This document shows positions 35,146 through 43,993 of a stretch of 64,000 nucleotides of DNA, piece by piece (position 1 is the stretch's first letter; each line of letters opens with the position of its first letter). The stretch comes from Bacillota bacterium. GTDB taxonomy: Bacteria > Bacillota > Negativicutes > DSM-13327. The DNA is taken from NCBI GenBank assembly GCA_017889585.1, contig JAGFZX010000008.1, positions 62,001-126,000 on the forward strand, written 5' to 3'. The notes under the pieces are model-generated. The model saw only the letters and a program-made list of their open reading frames with translations. It was not told the DNA's origin and made no database searches. A program made the position numbers and the translations under genes.

Positions 35146-36291
35146 ATGAACAGTTATTTCAAATTATCGCAAGAAACTGTTAAAAAATTAGCGGAGCAAT
35201 ATGACACACCTTTATTGGTGTTGTCGATGGAACAAGTTGAACACAACTATGCTTTTTTGGCTGAACAATTACCAGGGGTTAAATTGTACTATGCGGTAAA
35301 GGCCAATCCAAATGAGGGAATTCTTCGGAAGTTGGCTGAACTAGGCTCGTATTTTGATGTAGCTTCAGACGGAGAGATGCGGTTATTGACGGAAATGGGT
35401 ATCGCACCAGAACGAATGGTGTATGCCAATCCTGTTAAAACTCCAAGCGGGCTTAGGGTAGCCAAGGAAACCGGTGTATATAAATTTACCTTTGATAGTG
35501 AAAGTGAAATTGGTAAAATGGCCAGGGCGATACCTGGTGGCAGTGTACTCCTGCGGGTTAGAGTTGATAATCCTAGAGCATTAGTTGATTTAAATAAAAA
35601 ATTTGGTGCTCATCCTGATGATGTCTTGCATCTGCTGGAACTGGCAAGGCAGCAAGGTCTTGATGTAGCTGGTCTATGTTTCCATGTGGGTAGCCAATCC
35701 TCCAGCTCAGAGGCCTATGTTGAGGCACTGGGAATTTGCCGTCGTTTATTTGATGAGGCCCAGAACGCTGGCTTTAATATGCGTATTCTTGATATTGGTG
35801 GTGGTTTCCCCATTCCGACCATTACGGAAAATGTCGATATAGTAGGTATGCTTCAAGACATACGTGAGTTATTGGTTCGAGATTTTCCAGATACTGAAAT
35901 CTGGGCTGAGCCGGGGCGGTTTATGTGTGGTACTGTATCCAATCTTATTACCAGTGTAATTGGTACACAAGAGCGTAATGGTAACCAATGGTATTTTTTA
36001 GATGATGGTTTATATGGAACTTTTTCCGGGGTTATCTTTGATCATTGGGATTTTGAGTTGGAGACTTTTAAAAGCGGTGAGCAAATACCAGCTACTATTG
36101 CAGGACCAAGTTGTGATTCCTTGGACATTCTGTTTACTGACAAAATGGTAGCGCCTCTTGAAATCGGTGATTTAATTTTAGTGCCTAACTGCGGGGCCTA
36201 TACCTCGGCATCTGCGACAGTATTTAACGGATTTGCAAAAACCCCAATTGTTATATGGGAAGAAGTTCGGGACGCCTTACATCTGAAATAA
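35146..36291 (+). CDS. Fold-III lysine/ornithine decarboxylase
   Basis: 381 residues. PLP-dependent alanine-racemase-fold decarboxylase: PLP Lys52 in YYAVKANPN, CFHVGSQ, DIGGGFP, EPGRF and the catalytic Cys segment GPSCDSLD. It is related to eukaryotic ornithine decarboxylase and to the Selenomonas lysine/ornithine decarboxylase, which makes cadaverine or putrescine. In Negativicutes these diamines are attached to peptidoglycan and help hold the outer membrane. Lys versus Orn preference cannot be read here. SD GGGAGAGG precedes ATG. It is monocistronic, with its own promoter and terminator. Confidence 0.88.
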   Translation: MNSYFKLSQETVKKLAEQYDTPLLVLSMEQVEHNYAFLAEQLPGVKLYYAVKANPNEGILRKLAELGSYFDVASDGEMRLLTEMGIAPERMVYANPVKTPSGLRVAKETGVYKFTFDSESEIGKMARAIPGGSVLLRVRVDNPRALVDLNKKFGAHPDDVLHLLELARQQGLDVAGLCFHVGSQSSSSEAYVEALGICRRLFDEAQNAGFNMRILDIGGGFPIPTITENVDIVGMLQDIRELLVRDFPDTEIWAEPGRFMCGTVSNLITSVIGTQERNGNQWYFLDDGLYGTFSGVIFDHWDFELETFKSGEQIPATIAGPSCDSLDILFTDKMVAPLEIGDLILVPNCGAYTSASATVFNGFAKTPIVIWEEVRDALHLK

Positions 36292-36318
36292 TAAAGAGAC
36301 TCTAATATGGATAGGAGT

Positions 36319-36352
36319 GACAGAGTGCCTAAAAAGGACTCTGTCTTTTTTT
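36319..36352 (+). terminator. Intrinsic terminator
   Basis: GACAGAGT (36319-36326) pairs with ACTCTGTC (36338-36345) with an inner CC/GG, followed by seven T. Confidence 0.9.
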
Positions 36353-36450
36353 CGGAATCAAGAAAGTATAACACTTTCTTGATTTCAAGTAAGAAAGACT
36401 TGGCTTCTGCCTGCGTCTGAGGACTTGGTACAAGCCAAGTCTTTTCTTAT
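36353..36450 (+). repeat. Dispersed repeat family R2, copy A
   Basis: A first hairpin, AATCAAGAAAGT/ACTTTCTTGATT, is followed by a core with GCCTGC and the hairpin ACTTGG-TACAAG-CCAAGT ending TCTTTTCTTAT. Related copies lie at 43466-43526 and 50037-50132, all in the same orientation and 50-140 nt upstream of plus-strand genes. Confidence 0.8.
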
Positions 36451-36586
36451 TTAATCATTGTAGGCCTGCAGTCCTAGGAAAGCATGACTTTAATCTGGTT
36501 ATTTTTAAGGCGGCAGTCTGATGATAATCAGATGTTCTTTTAGTACAATAGAACGTAAGAGAGTCAGTGGTATTTAGGAGGGTATA

Positions 36587-37489
36587 ATGACTAAATTATC
36601 AAATAAAAAATTATTGGCGATTGCGTTATTATTCAGTCTGATGACAGCCATATTAGTATATAATTATTTAAAAGGGGTAACGAGCGGACAGGCTGGTCAG
36701 CAAGGGGTATCAGTCATTGTAGCTAAAGTTGATATTCCTCCAAAAACTAAGATTACGCCTGAGATGGTGGGTGAAGTAAAAGTACCACCTGAATATATAC
36801 AGCCTGGCGCTGTGGCCTCATTAGATAAGGTGGTCGGAATCGTGACCAGGGAGCACATTGTTAGTGGTGAGCAAGTGAGTGAACGGCGATTAATACGTGA
36901 AGGTAAGTCAGTGGGTTTTACGGGCATCATTCCACGGGATAAACGGGCAGTGACGGTGGCCGTTAATGAAGTGACAGGTGTTGCTGGCTTTGTTAAAGCT
37001 GGTGATTATACTGATATCGTAGTGACGTTTGATGCTGGTACTGTAGGTGATAATGTTAGCTATGTTTTAATGCAAAATGTATTAGTGCTAGCAGCCAACC
37101 GTGATACGGAAATAGGTGCAACGAATACAACTGTTAAAGACAGTACGAAAGAACTTAGCAAAACAGGGACCGTGACCATGGCAGTAACGCCTGATGAGGC
37201 AGCCCAATTAACCTTAGCTGAGGAAAAAGGTAAAATTCGCTTGATACTTAGACCCTATTTGCCGTTAAATGGCATCGTTATTACTGAGACTGTCAGCCCC
37301 AAGGATTTAGTAGGATCCCATGTTTCACCTGTAAAAAAAGAGCAGGCACCGTCTTCTCAGCCTTCAACGCCTAGCCAGCCTGTATATGTTAATCGGCAAG
37401 AAGCGTCTCCAGTTACATTTAAGCCTATTCCTGACAATAAAGGAATTCAGGTTATTCGAGGCACAAAGGCTGAAAGTGTAGAGTACTAA
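36587..37489 (+). CDS. cpaB: CpaB/RcpC Flp pilus assembly protein
   Basis: 300 residues. N-terminal membrane helix (LLAIALLFSLMTAILVYN), an SAF domain (VIVAKVDIPPKTKITPEMV, then GEQVSERRLI), the RcpC extension (PRDKRAVTVAVNEVTGVAGFVKAGDYTDIVVTF) and a Pro/Ser-rich tail. CpaB works in the periplasm with the secretin, probably tethering it to peptidoglycan. GGAGGG precedes ATG 36587. It is the first gene of the Tad locus. Confidence 0.93.
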   Translation: MTKLSNKKLLAIALLFSLMTAILVYNYLKGVTSGQAGQQGVSVIVAKVDIPPKTKITPEMVGEVKVPPEYIQPGAVASLDKVVGIVTREHIVSGEQVSERRLIREGKSVGFTGIIPRDKRAVTVAVNEVTGVAGFVKAGDYTDIVVTFDAGTVGDNVSYVLMQNVLVLAANRDTEIGATNTTVKDSTKELSKTGTVTMAVTPDEAAQLTLAEEKGKIRLILRPYLPLNGIVITETVSPKDLVGSHVSPVKKEQAPSSQPSTPSQPVYVNRQEASPVTFKPIPDNKGIQVIRGTKAESVEY

Positions 37490-37510
37490 CCATGAAAGAA
37501 GGCAAAAGCA

Positions 37511-38776
37511 ATGTTCAGTAAACGTAATCTATATATAGCATTATTATTGGTGCTTTGTAGTATGTTAATAGTTTCAACTGTAGCAGCAGCCGAAAAAGTC
37601 GAAGTAGCTGTGAATCAATCACGGGTTATGAATTTTTATGCTATAGAAAAGGTTGCTATTGCCAGTCCAAACATTGCAGATGTAGTGGTCGTATCAGCGA
37701 ATGAAGTATTGTTGATCGGTAAGGCGCCTGGCACCACTACATTACATGTTTGGTCAGCTGGCAAGCGGGATAGTTTCCAAGTAGAAGTGGCGGCTGATGA
37801 TGTGCCTATTGCCAATGAGATAAAAAATATTATTGGTCTCGATGACCTTAAAGTAAGTAAAATTGGTAAAACAATTATTCTAGAAGGTAAGGTTAACAGT
37901 CAGTATCAAAAATTGCGGGCTGAAAAAGTAGCTGAAGCTTATGGCGACAAGGTCGTTAATCTGCTGGAAATGACAAAACCGTTACAGGTTAAATTTGAAG
38001 CAGTTATCCTCGAAATCGATAAAGAAAAAACTAAAGAAATGGGGATAAAATGGGGTAATGATATTAGTGCGCCAGGTAGTTTTTACTTTGGACAAAGTGC
38101 GACCAATACCGTTTCTGCAGGTTCTGTACTGGGAGGCTTACATACATATAGCAATATTAATGGACAGCTAACAGCATTGATTAAAAATGGTTCAGCAAAG
38201 ATCTTATCTCGGCCTAATGTTATTACTTTAAGTGGTGAGAAGGCTAATATTATGGTTGGTGGTCAAATTCCCATACCGATCAGTAATCAGAATGGGCAAA
38301 TTAGTATTGAGTGGAAAGACTATGGCATAAAGCTGGATATAGCACCAGAAGTAAATGCTGAGGGGCTCATTAACAGCAAACTCAAGGCAGAAGTCAGCTC
38401 CCTAGATTGGAATTCTACCCATAAAATTGAGCTGGGTAGCAATATGAATATTCCCCCAATTAAAATGAATAAGGCGGAAACATCCATTGCCTTGTTATCC
38501 GGTCAGACAATGGCGATCGGTGGATTGCTTTCTCATCAAACCAGTAATGATGTTACGAAAGTACCCTTTCTGGCAGATATTCCGATTCTGGGGAAACTGT
38601 TTACCAGTACTTCCTATAGCCGCGGGGAAACAGAGCTGATTATTCTTGTTACACCTACGATTGTTGATCCCACAGAGTATTTGCCACAAGCCACGCCTGA
38701 AATGAAAGCTTTTCTTAAAGAAGACCCTGTAGGAGGGACTAAAAATGAGCGAAAAAATAAAAATTCTGATCGTTGA
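37511..38776 (+). CDS. cpaC: CpaC/RcpA outer-membrane secretin of the Tad pilus
   Basis: 421 residues. Signal peptide ending ...STVAAA, a pilus N-domain (VNQSRVMNFYAIEKVAIASPNIADVVVVSANEVLLIG), a second small domain (EGKVNSQYQKLRAEKVAEAYG), and a secretin domain with SRPNVITLSGEKANIMVGGQIPIPI and the terminal AIGGLLSHQTSNDVTKVPFLADIPILGKLFTS. It forms the outer-membrane channel, evidence for a diderm envelope. It lies 21 nt after cpaB, and its 3' end overlaps cpaE by 32 nt. Confidence 0.93.
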   Translation: MFSKRNLYIALLLVLCSMLIVSTVAAAEKVEVAVNQSRVMNFYAIEKVAIASPNIADVVVVSANEVLLIGKAPGTTTLHVWSAGKRDSFQVEVAADDVPIANEIKNIIGLDDLKVSKIGKTIILEGKVNSQYQKLRAEKVAEAYGDKVVNLLEMTKPLQVKFEAVILEIDKEKTKEMGIKWGNDISAPGSFYFGQSATNTVSAGSVLGGLHTYSNINGQLTALIKNGSAKILSRPNVITLSGEKANIMVGGQIPIPISNQNGQISIEWKDYGIKLDIAPEVNAEGLINSKLKAEVSSLDWNSTHKIELGSNMNIPPIKMNKAETSIALLSGQTMAIGGLLSHQTSNDVTKVPFLADIPILGKLFTSTSYSRGETELIILVTPTIVDPTEYLPQATPEMKAFLKEDPVGGTKNERKNKNSDR

Positions 38777-39953
38777 TGATATTATGGACATCAGGGAAAA
38801 TATTTGCAAACTGCTGGAGTTTCATCCTGAAGTCGTTGTGGTCGGCCAGGCAGCAAATGCATTGGAAGGAATTGAAAAAGCTAAATTGACAGAGCCTGAT
38901 GTTGTCTTGATGGATATTAATATGCCTGGTATGGATGGCATTGCTGCTACCGAAGTTATTATGACCAATGTACAAGGTGCTAATATTATTATGATGAGCG
39001 TGCAGGGGGAACAGGAATATCTGCGCCGTGCCATGATTGCTGGGGCTAAAAATTATTTGATAAAACCTTTTACCAGTGATGAGCTCTTACAGGCTATAAA
39101 GCAAGTGTATAATAGTGAACAGAAACGCAAAAGTATACTTAACGGTATAGTCAAGCAGTCTGAAAAAGGTAAAATAATTACTGTATTCAGTACTAAGGGC
39201 GGTGTTGGCAAAACTACAATTTCCACCAATCTGGCAGTGGCCTTGGCTGATAAGCTGGGCGTTCGAGTGGGAATGATTGATGCTGATTTACAGTTTGGTG
39301 ATGTAGGCTTATTTCTGAATGTCATGCCGAAGGCTACGATTGCTGATTTGGTACGGGATATTGATAACCTGGATAGTAATTTGCTAGAAAGTTATCTGAC
39401 TGACTATAATAATAAAGTCAAAGTGTTATCAGCGCCATTGCGCCCCGAGCAGGCTGATTCTATTACAGCCAATCATTTCACAGAGATTTTAAAAACAATG
39501 GTCAACATGTTTGATTATGTCATAGTTGATACTGCTCCGGTCTTTAATGAAGTTATGCTCAGTGTCCTTGATGCTGCTGATTGTATACTAGTGATCTCAT
39601 CCCTGGATTTACCGGCCATAAAAAATGTTAAACTATGTTTGGAGATTATGGAATCTCTTAATTATTCAGCAGAAAAGATAAAACTTGTGTTGAATAGGGC
39701 GGGCTCTGAAGGTGGTATACAGACCAGTGAGGTAGAAGAAAGCTTGCGTCATGATTTTATCGCGACTTTGCCTAGTGATGGTAAAACAGTATTGGGGGCT
39801 GTCAACAGGGGTATCCCCTTTGTGATCAGTCATCCTGAAACCGTAATAGCCCAAAGTGTATACAAGCTAGCGAGGGCTATTGCGAATGTAGAATTAGAGG
39901 CTCCAATCGAATCCCTAAGTATGGTCAGTAGAATTAAGCGGTTGTTTTGCTAG
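38745..39953 (+). CDS. cpaE: CpaE/TadZ ATPase with an intact receiver domain
   Basis: 402 residues. Residues 1-125 are a complete receiver: acidic pair Asp11-Asp12, phospho-Asp57 in LMDINMPGMDG, MMSVQG and Lys in YLIKPFTSDE. Residues 135-400 are a MinD/ParA-like ATPase with deviant Walker A STKGGVGKTT and DADLQFGDVG. TadZ localises the pilus machine to a pole. Many TadZ receivers are degenerate, and this one keeps the residues for phosphorylation. The DegS-type kinase at 41053 is the obvious candidate donor (inference). GGAGGG lies ahead of ATG 38745, inside cpaC. Confidence 0.93.
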   Translation: MSEKIKILIVDDIMDIRENICKLLEFHPEVVVVGQAANALEGIEKAKLTEPDVVLMDINMPGMDGIAATEVIMTNVQGANIIMMSVQGEQEYLRRAMIAGAKNYLIKPFTSDELLQAIKQVYNSEQKRKSILNGIVKQSEKGKIITVFSTKGGVGKTTISTNLAVALADKLGVRVGMIDADLQFGDVGLFLNVMPKATIADLVRDIDNLDSNLLESYLTDYNNKVKVLSAPLRPEQADSITANHFTEILKTMVNMFDYVIVDTAPVFNEVMLSVLDAADCILVISSLDLPAIKNVKLCLEIMESLNYSAEKIKLVLNRAGSEGGIQTSEVEESLRHDFIATLPSDGKTVLGAVNRGIPFVISHPETVIAQSVYKLARAIANVELEAPIESLSMVSRIKRLFC

Positions 39954-39964
39954 GGGGGAAGTAT

Positions 39965-40945
39965 ATGGCGTTCTTGATTGCCGTATTAGCATTTATTACG
40001 TTGCTAACGATCGTTACCCTATGTTATAACTATTTTATTGCTAAACAATATACAATCAGTAGTCGTATTGAACAGTATGTTAAAGAGAGTCCTCTTGATA
40101 AACAACTGCCACCACTTACCAAGGTATTACCCCATACTAGCATTCAAAGCGGGTGGTATCTTCTAATTAGAAATATGAGTAAACACTTTGAATCTGTGCA
40201 ATGGTCCCGTTTTATAGAACACAAATTAATTCAAGCCGCTCTACCTATGCGTGGTGCTGAGTTTATGGTTATTTGTCTAGGGGGAGCTGTGCTTGGAGCA
40301 GTGGTGCTCATTCTTTTGAGTGGTAGCATGTTGCTCGGGTTGATGGGTGGGATGATAGGGTTTGGTATGCCGTTACTTATCTTAGGCCTGAAGATAGATC
40401 AGCGCAGAAAAGCCTTTAATGATCAATTAGGTGATACGATCATTCAGATAGCGAATGCACTACGGACAGGCTATAGTTTTATGCAGGCCATTGAGATGGT
40501 ATCTAGGGAAATGCCTAAACCTATTGGTGAGGAATTTGCCAGAGTACTGAAAGAGATGAATTTAGGGGTACTAACTGAGGAGGCCCTAAATAATATGGCC
40601 AAAAGAGTGAATAGTGATGATTTGGATTTGGTCATTACAGCTGTACTCATTCAGCGTCAGGTAGGTGGTAATTTGGCGGTAGTGCTTGATAGTATTGCCA
40701 ATACTATTAGAGAGCGGGTTAAAATCAAAGGACACATTAAGACGTTGACTGCTCAGGGCAAAATTTCAGGAATCATTATCGGGATGCTACCGATTGTTAT
40801 GGGTGGTATTATTTATTTAATCAATCCTGAATATATAAAAATATTGTTTGTACATCCTATGGGGAAGGCTATGTTGATGGCTGGTATGGTTAGCCAGTTT
40901 GTTGGTATGGTGGTTATTCGCAAAATTATTAATATTGATATATGA
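39965..40945 (+). CDS. tadB: TadB inner-membrane platform protein
   Basis: About 326 residues. One N-terminal helix, a cytoplasmic stretch, a helix pair near residues 105-145, a T2SSF domain (QLGDTIIQIANALRTGYSFMQAIEMVSREMPKPIGEEF, VLIQRQVGGNLAVVLDSIANTIRERVKIKGHIKTLTAQGKIS) and two C-terminal helices. It forms the inner-membrane base of the pilus machine with TadC and TadA. ATG 39965 is preferred because of AGGGGGGAAG just upstream. It overlaps none of cpaE once this start is used. Confidence 0.92.
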   Translation: MAFLIAVLAFITLLTIVTLCYNYFIAKQYTISSRIEQYVKESPLDKQLPPLTKVLPHTSIQSGWYLLIRNMSKHFESVQWSRFIEHKLIQAALPMRGAEFMVICLGGAVLGAVVLILLSGSMLLGLMGGMIGFGMPLLILGLKIDQRRKAFNDQLGDTIIQIANALRTGYSFMQAIEMVSREMPKPIGEEFARVLKEMNLGVLTEEALNNMAKRVNSDDLDLVITAVLIQRQVGGNLAVVLDSIANTIRERVKIKGHIKTLTAQGKISGIIIGMLPIVMGGIIYLINPEYIKILFVHPMGKAMLMAGMVSQFVGMVVIRKIINIDI

Positions 40946-41052
40946 TATAAGACGTGCATTGTAAAATACTGTATTATAGAGTTTTAGCAGGTATAAAGCA
41001 ATATTTTAGCGAATGGCATATTATTATGATAAATGATTGTTAGGGTGACTAT

Positions 41053-42183
41053 ATGGTGAAATTAGACATTAAGACACTGGACGGAATTGTAAAGAAAACA
41101 ATAGCTGCTGTAGAAATGGGCAAGAATCAGATTTATGAGATTTATGAGGCTGCTCGCAATGAAGTGGAAAATGTAAAAAAAGACGTGGAACGTATTAAAC
41201 AGGAAATGATTGATGTTATTTTCAAAGTGGATGAATTGGAAAAAAAAGAACGGCGCTCCAGACTTAGATTAATGGAAGTTAGTCGCAATTTTCGAATTTA
41301 TTCAGAAGAGGATATTAAGACTGCTTATGATGATGCTAAAAATATTCAGGTGGAACTCGCGGTGGCTAGATCCCATGAACAAAATTTGCGTCGCCAGCGG
41401 GATGAAATGGAGCTTAGATTACGTTCTATGCAAAATACAGTAGCTAAGGCTGAAGCATTAACCACTCAGGTGGGGGCCGTTCTAGGCTATTTGGGGGATC
41501 AAATGGATGGCGTGGTACTCAAGATTGAGTCGATGCAGCAAAGTCAAATATTTGGCTCTAAAATTATTAAAGCCCAGGAAGAAGAACGCCGTAGGGTGTC
41601 TCGAGAAATTCATGATGGGCCAGCACAGGCCATGGCTAATATCGTTTTTCGGGCCGAAGTTTGTGAACGACTGATTGATATTGACATGGTGCGGGCAAAA
41701 AAAGAATTTGCTGATCTTAGGGAACAAGTTCGGATATGTCTTAAAGAAACTCGTAAAATTATTTTTGATCTCCGTCCGATGACGCTGGATGATTTGGGAT
41801 TGGTGCCTACTGTTAAACGTTTTTTGGATACGGCCAAAGAACGTAGTGGCATTATTTCTGCAGTTAGAGTGCTTGGTGAGGAACGGCGCTTGGATTCTTA
41901 TGTGGAAGTTGGCTTATTTAGAACCATTCAAGAAGCTGTCAATAATGTTGAGAAACATGCAGAGGCTAGTGTGATTAATATCGTTATGGAATTTCGCCGA
42001 GAGATGTTGTCAGTAACAATTGAAGATAATGGTAAAGGTTTTGACACTGCAGAGAATGTCGGTAGTGAGAGTTTTGGCTTAGTTGGTATGCGTGAGCGGA
42101 TCAATCTTTTAAATGGCGAATTATTCATTAAGTCTGTAAAAGGCACTGGTACTAAAATAACGATTAAGGTGAATTTACAATAG
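41053..42183 (+). CDS. DegS-type sensor histidine kinase in the Tad locus
   Basis: 376 residues. N-terminal cytoplasmic coiled-coil sensor (about 1-170) like DegS with no membrane segment, then HisKA_3 (EEERRRVSREIHDGPAQAMANIVFRAE, His near 186), the DLRPMTLDDLGL motif and HATPase (FRTIQEAVNNVEKHA, DNGKGFD, SFGLVGMRERINLLNG). In Bacillus DegS phosphorylates DegU. No LuxR/NarL-type regulator is in the window, whereas the Tad protein CpaE four kb upstream has an intact receiver. It lies about 107 nt after tadB with its own GGTGAC SD. Confidence 0.88.
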   Translation: MVKLDIKTLDGIVKKTIAAVEMGKNQIYEIYEAARNEVENVKKDVERIKQEMIDVIFKVDELEKKERRSRLRLMEVSRNFRIYSEEDIKTAYDDAKNIQVELAVARSHEQNLRRQRDEMELRLRSMQNTVAKAEALTTQVGAVLGYLGDQMDGVVLKIESMQQSQIFGSKIIKAQEEERRRVSREIHDGPAQAMANIVFRAEVCERLIDIDMVRAKKEFADLREQVRICLKETRKIIFDLRPMTLDDLGLVPTVKRFLDTAKERSGIISAVRVLGEERRLDSYVEVGLFRTIQEAVNNVEKHAEASVINIVMEFRREMLSVTIEDNGKGFDTAENVGSESFGLVGMRERINLLNGELFIKSVKGTGTKITIKVNLQ

Positions 42184-42228
42184 TTTAAAGGTTGTTTTAA
42201 ACAGAGTCTGTTAGGAGATTGATATTCG

Positions 42229-42909
42229 ATGGTTGTAGGAGATAGCAAGCATCAGCGATTTAGATTTATCGTAAGCGGCATGGTAACTGTGTTTTTAATA
42301 GTCATTGTTGTGCGCACTATTATGATGCTTTTCATATCAAGTGATCATTTACTGTGGGGGATTCCGGTGATCGCGATCAGTTTGCTTGACATATATTTTC
42401 TAACCCGTAGTTTAGTGCGTGAGCCTAAGAGTATTGATACCCGATTATCCACAGGAATTATTAGTCTTGGAGCTACTTTCGGCTTTAGTCTTGTGGCTGT
42501 ATCAATAGCAGATCCGCAGCTTGAATTCCCTCATATGCAAGCCTTGCAACAGATGGGACGCTTTTTATCTATATTGCCTTATCCCTTTGTCCTATGGGCA
42601 CTTCTTTGTCTCAAAGATTGCCTCACGATTGTCCCTGAAGCTCATACTGTAGTCGCCCATGGTATTTATAAGTATTCTCGGCATCCACTATATGTTTGTT
42701 ATATTGTTTGGGCTATTGCTAACATTATGATATTTCCTTCTTTATCAATGATGATTGGTTCTATTGGGCAAATTATATTTTTGATTGTGAGATTACGACG
42801 GGAAGAACAATTGCTGCTCAATACCTTTCCAAAGTATGGGGACTATTATCAGAGGACTGGACTTTGTGGTAACATGTATAGAGGAACAATTCCTAGTGTA
42901 AATAGATGA
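42229..42909 (+). CDS. Isoprenylcysteine-methyltransferase-like membrane protein
   Basis: 226 residues with five to six hydrophobic segments. The C-terminal third carries the ICMT/phospholipid-methyltransferase pattern: YSRHPLYVCYIVWAIANIM, a helix, then LRREEQLLLNTFPKYGDYYQRT. Bacterial relatives are integral membrane methyltransferases of unknown or lipid substrates. The gene follows the DegS-like kinase by 45 nt and is probably co-transcribed. A link to pilus biogenesis is only by position. Confidence 0.7.
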   Translation: MVVGDSKHQRFRFIVSGMVTVFLIVIVVRTIMMLFISSDHLLWGIPVIAISLLDIYFLTRSLVREPKSIDTRLSTGIISLGATFGFSLVAVSIADPQLEFPHMQALQQMGRFLSILPYPFVLWALLCLKDCLTIVPEAHTVVAHGIYKYSRHPLYVCYIVWAIANIMIFPSLSMMIGSIGQIIFLIVRLRREEQLLLNTFPKYGDYYQRTGLCGNMYRGTIPSVNR

Positions 42910-42942
42910 CTCCCCCTATTTTTAGAACAAAGAGGCAAAGTC

Positions 42943-43055
42943 GGTATGCGGATACAAAGAAGATATTTACTTTTCTTTGTGTCCTTTGTGCTTCTTTGCG
43001 ACCTTTATATTTAATGTAGTTTTACTCTCTGCGTTCTCTGCGCTGCTGTGGTAAT
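42943..43055. repeat. Dispersed imperfect palindrome, family R3
   Basis: It contains CTTTGTGTCCTTTGTGCTTC, CTTTGCG and CTCTGCGTTCTCTGCG words. It fills the gap between the membrane methyltransferase gene and the flp terminator/promoter region. No coding potential. Confidence 0.6.
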
Positions 43056-43067
43056 TTATTCGTATCT

Positions 43068-43106
43068 ATAGGTCCTAAGTATAGCTACTTAGGACCTATT
43101 TTTTTA
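43068..43106 (+). terminator. Strong intrinsic terminator
   Basis: ATAGGTCCTAAGTA (43068-43081), loop TAGC, TACTTAGGACCTAT (43086-43099), then seven T. It closes the cpaB-ICMT transcript before flp. Confidence 0.92.
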
Positions 43107-43132
43107 CCGCAAAAGATAGGAATGAGTTCCTA

Positions 43133-43160
43133 TTGAACGACTAAACCAATCTGATATAAT
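43133..43160 (+). promoter_or_regulatory. flp promoter
   Basis: TTGAAC (43133-43138) and TATAAT (43155-43160) with a 16-bp spacer. Transcription would begin near 43167, leaving a leader of about 57 nt. Confidence 0.65.
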
Positions 43161-43223
43161 TTAATCAAGAAGTGATACATACAGAATGAAATAAGAAATA
43201 AATAATTAAAGGGAGGAATAGTC

Positions 43224-43397
43224 ATGTTAATGATTCAAATGGTAAGAGCAATGCTGCGTAATGAGAAAGGTCAAGGTATGGTGGAATACGGACTGATTCT
43301 AGCCCTGATTGCAGTAGTCGTTGTTGGTGTTATGACGACTATGGGTAGTGGTCTTAACGGAATACTTGGAACTGTGAATGGAAAGTTGAATCCGTAG
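43224..43397 (+). CDS. flp: Flp-type major pilin
   Basis: A 57-residue prepilin: a short basic leader ending RNEKG, then QGMVEYGLILALIAVVVVGV. The cleavage site lies between Gly16 and Gln17, which places Glu at mature position +5 followed by Tyr, the Flp signature. The mature pilin is about 41 residues. GGGAGGA lies just upstream of ATG 43224. The gene has its own promoter and an attenuating hairpin after it, which suits a major structural subunit. No prepilin peptidase gene is in the window. Confidence 0.92.
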   Translation: MLMIQMVRAMLRNEKGQGMVEYGLILALIAVVVVGVMTTMGSGLNGILGTVNGKLNP

Positions 43398-43436
43398 TAA
43401 TCCTAAATTATTATATAAGCGGAAATGTCTACTGCT

Positions 43437-43466
43437 AACCTTCGGTACAAGCCGGAGGTTTTCTCT
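43437..43466 (+). terminator. Attenuating terminator between flp and tadE
   Basis: AACCTTCGG (43437-43445), loop TACAAG, CCGGAGGTT (43452-43460), then TTCTCTT. The stem is moderate, so partial readthrough into tadE is likely. Confidence 0.7.
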
Positions 43467-43526
43467 TAAAGGACTAAGGCTGTTGCCTGCGCTAAAGACT
43501 TGGCATAAGCCAAGTCTTTTCTTATA
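43466..43526 (+). repeat. Dispersed repeat family R2, copy B
   Basis: It reads TTAAAGGACTAAGGCTG..GCCTGC.. and ends with the hairpin ACTTGGC-ATAA-GCCAAGT and TCTTTTCTTAT, matching the second half of copy A at 36353-36450. Confidence 0.8.
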
Positions 43527-43588
43527 ACATCAGAGTGTACAATTTTTTCCTTATTTTTCTGTAATAAGGGTGGTAGGAGATGGCAGGC

Positions 43589-43984
43589 ATGGTTTTACTG
43601 AATAGATATATAAAAAATAACCGGGGGCAGGCTTTGGTAGAGTTCGCTCTCATGCTGCCAGTGTTATTGTTGTTGGTAGTTGGGGTGATGGAGTTCGGCT
43701 TGATTATCAATCAATATATGGTATTAGCTGAAGCTGCTAGGGAAGGAGCACGTTCGGCAGCATTAGGTGATAGTGATACGGCTATAACGACAGTAGTAAA
43801 GACGGCGGCTAGCCAAATTGATATAACTCAGCTAACAATCACCATTTCGCCAACGACTAGAATTCGGGGTAGTAGAGTCACTGTAACTGTTGCAAAGCCA
43901 GCCCAGGCCATTACTCAGCTAATGAGTCCGTTTTTTCCACCAGGATTTATGGTGCAGGGGGCTGCCACCATGCGAGTGGAGTAG
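43589..43984 (+). CDS. tadE: TadE-like minor pseudopilin
   Basis: About 131 residues. A prepilin-like N-terminus NNRGQALVEFALMLPVLLLLVVGVMEFG with Glu at the +5 position, then AREGARSAAL and a beta-rich C-terminal part. TadE is processed by the prepilin peptidase and needed for Flp pilus assembly. GGTAGGAG lies 9 nt ahead of ATG 43589, favouring it over ATG 43580. It abuts tadG. Confidence 0.88.
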   Translation: MVLLNRYIKNNRGQALVEFALMLPVLLLLVVGVMEFGLIINQYMVLAEAAREGARSAALGDSDTAITTVVKTAASQIDITQLTITISPTTRIRGSRVTVTVAKPAQAITQLMSPFFPPGFMVQGAATMRVE

Positions 43985-43993
43985 GTGGCGAAA

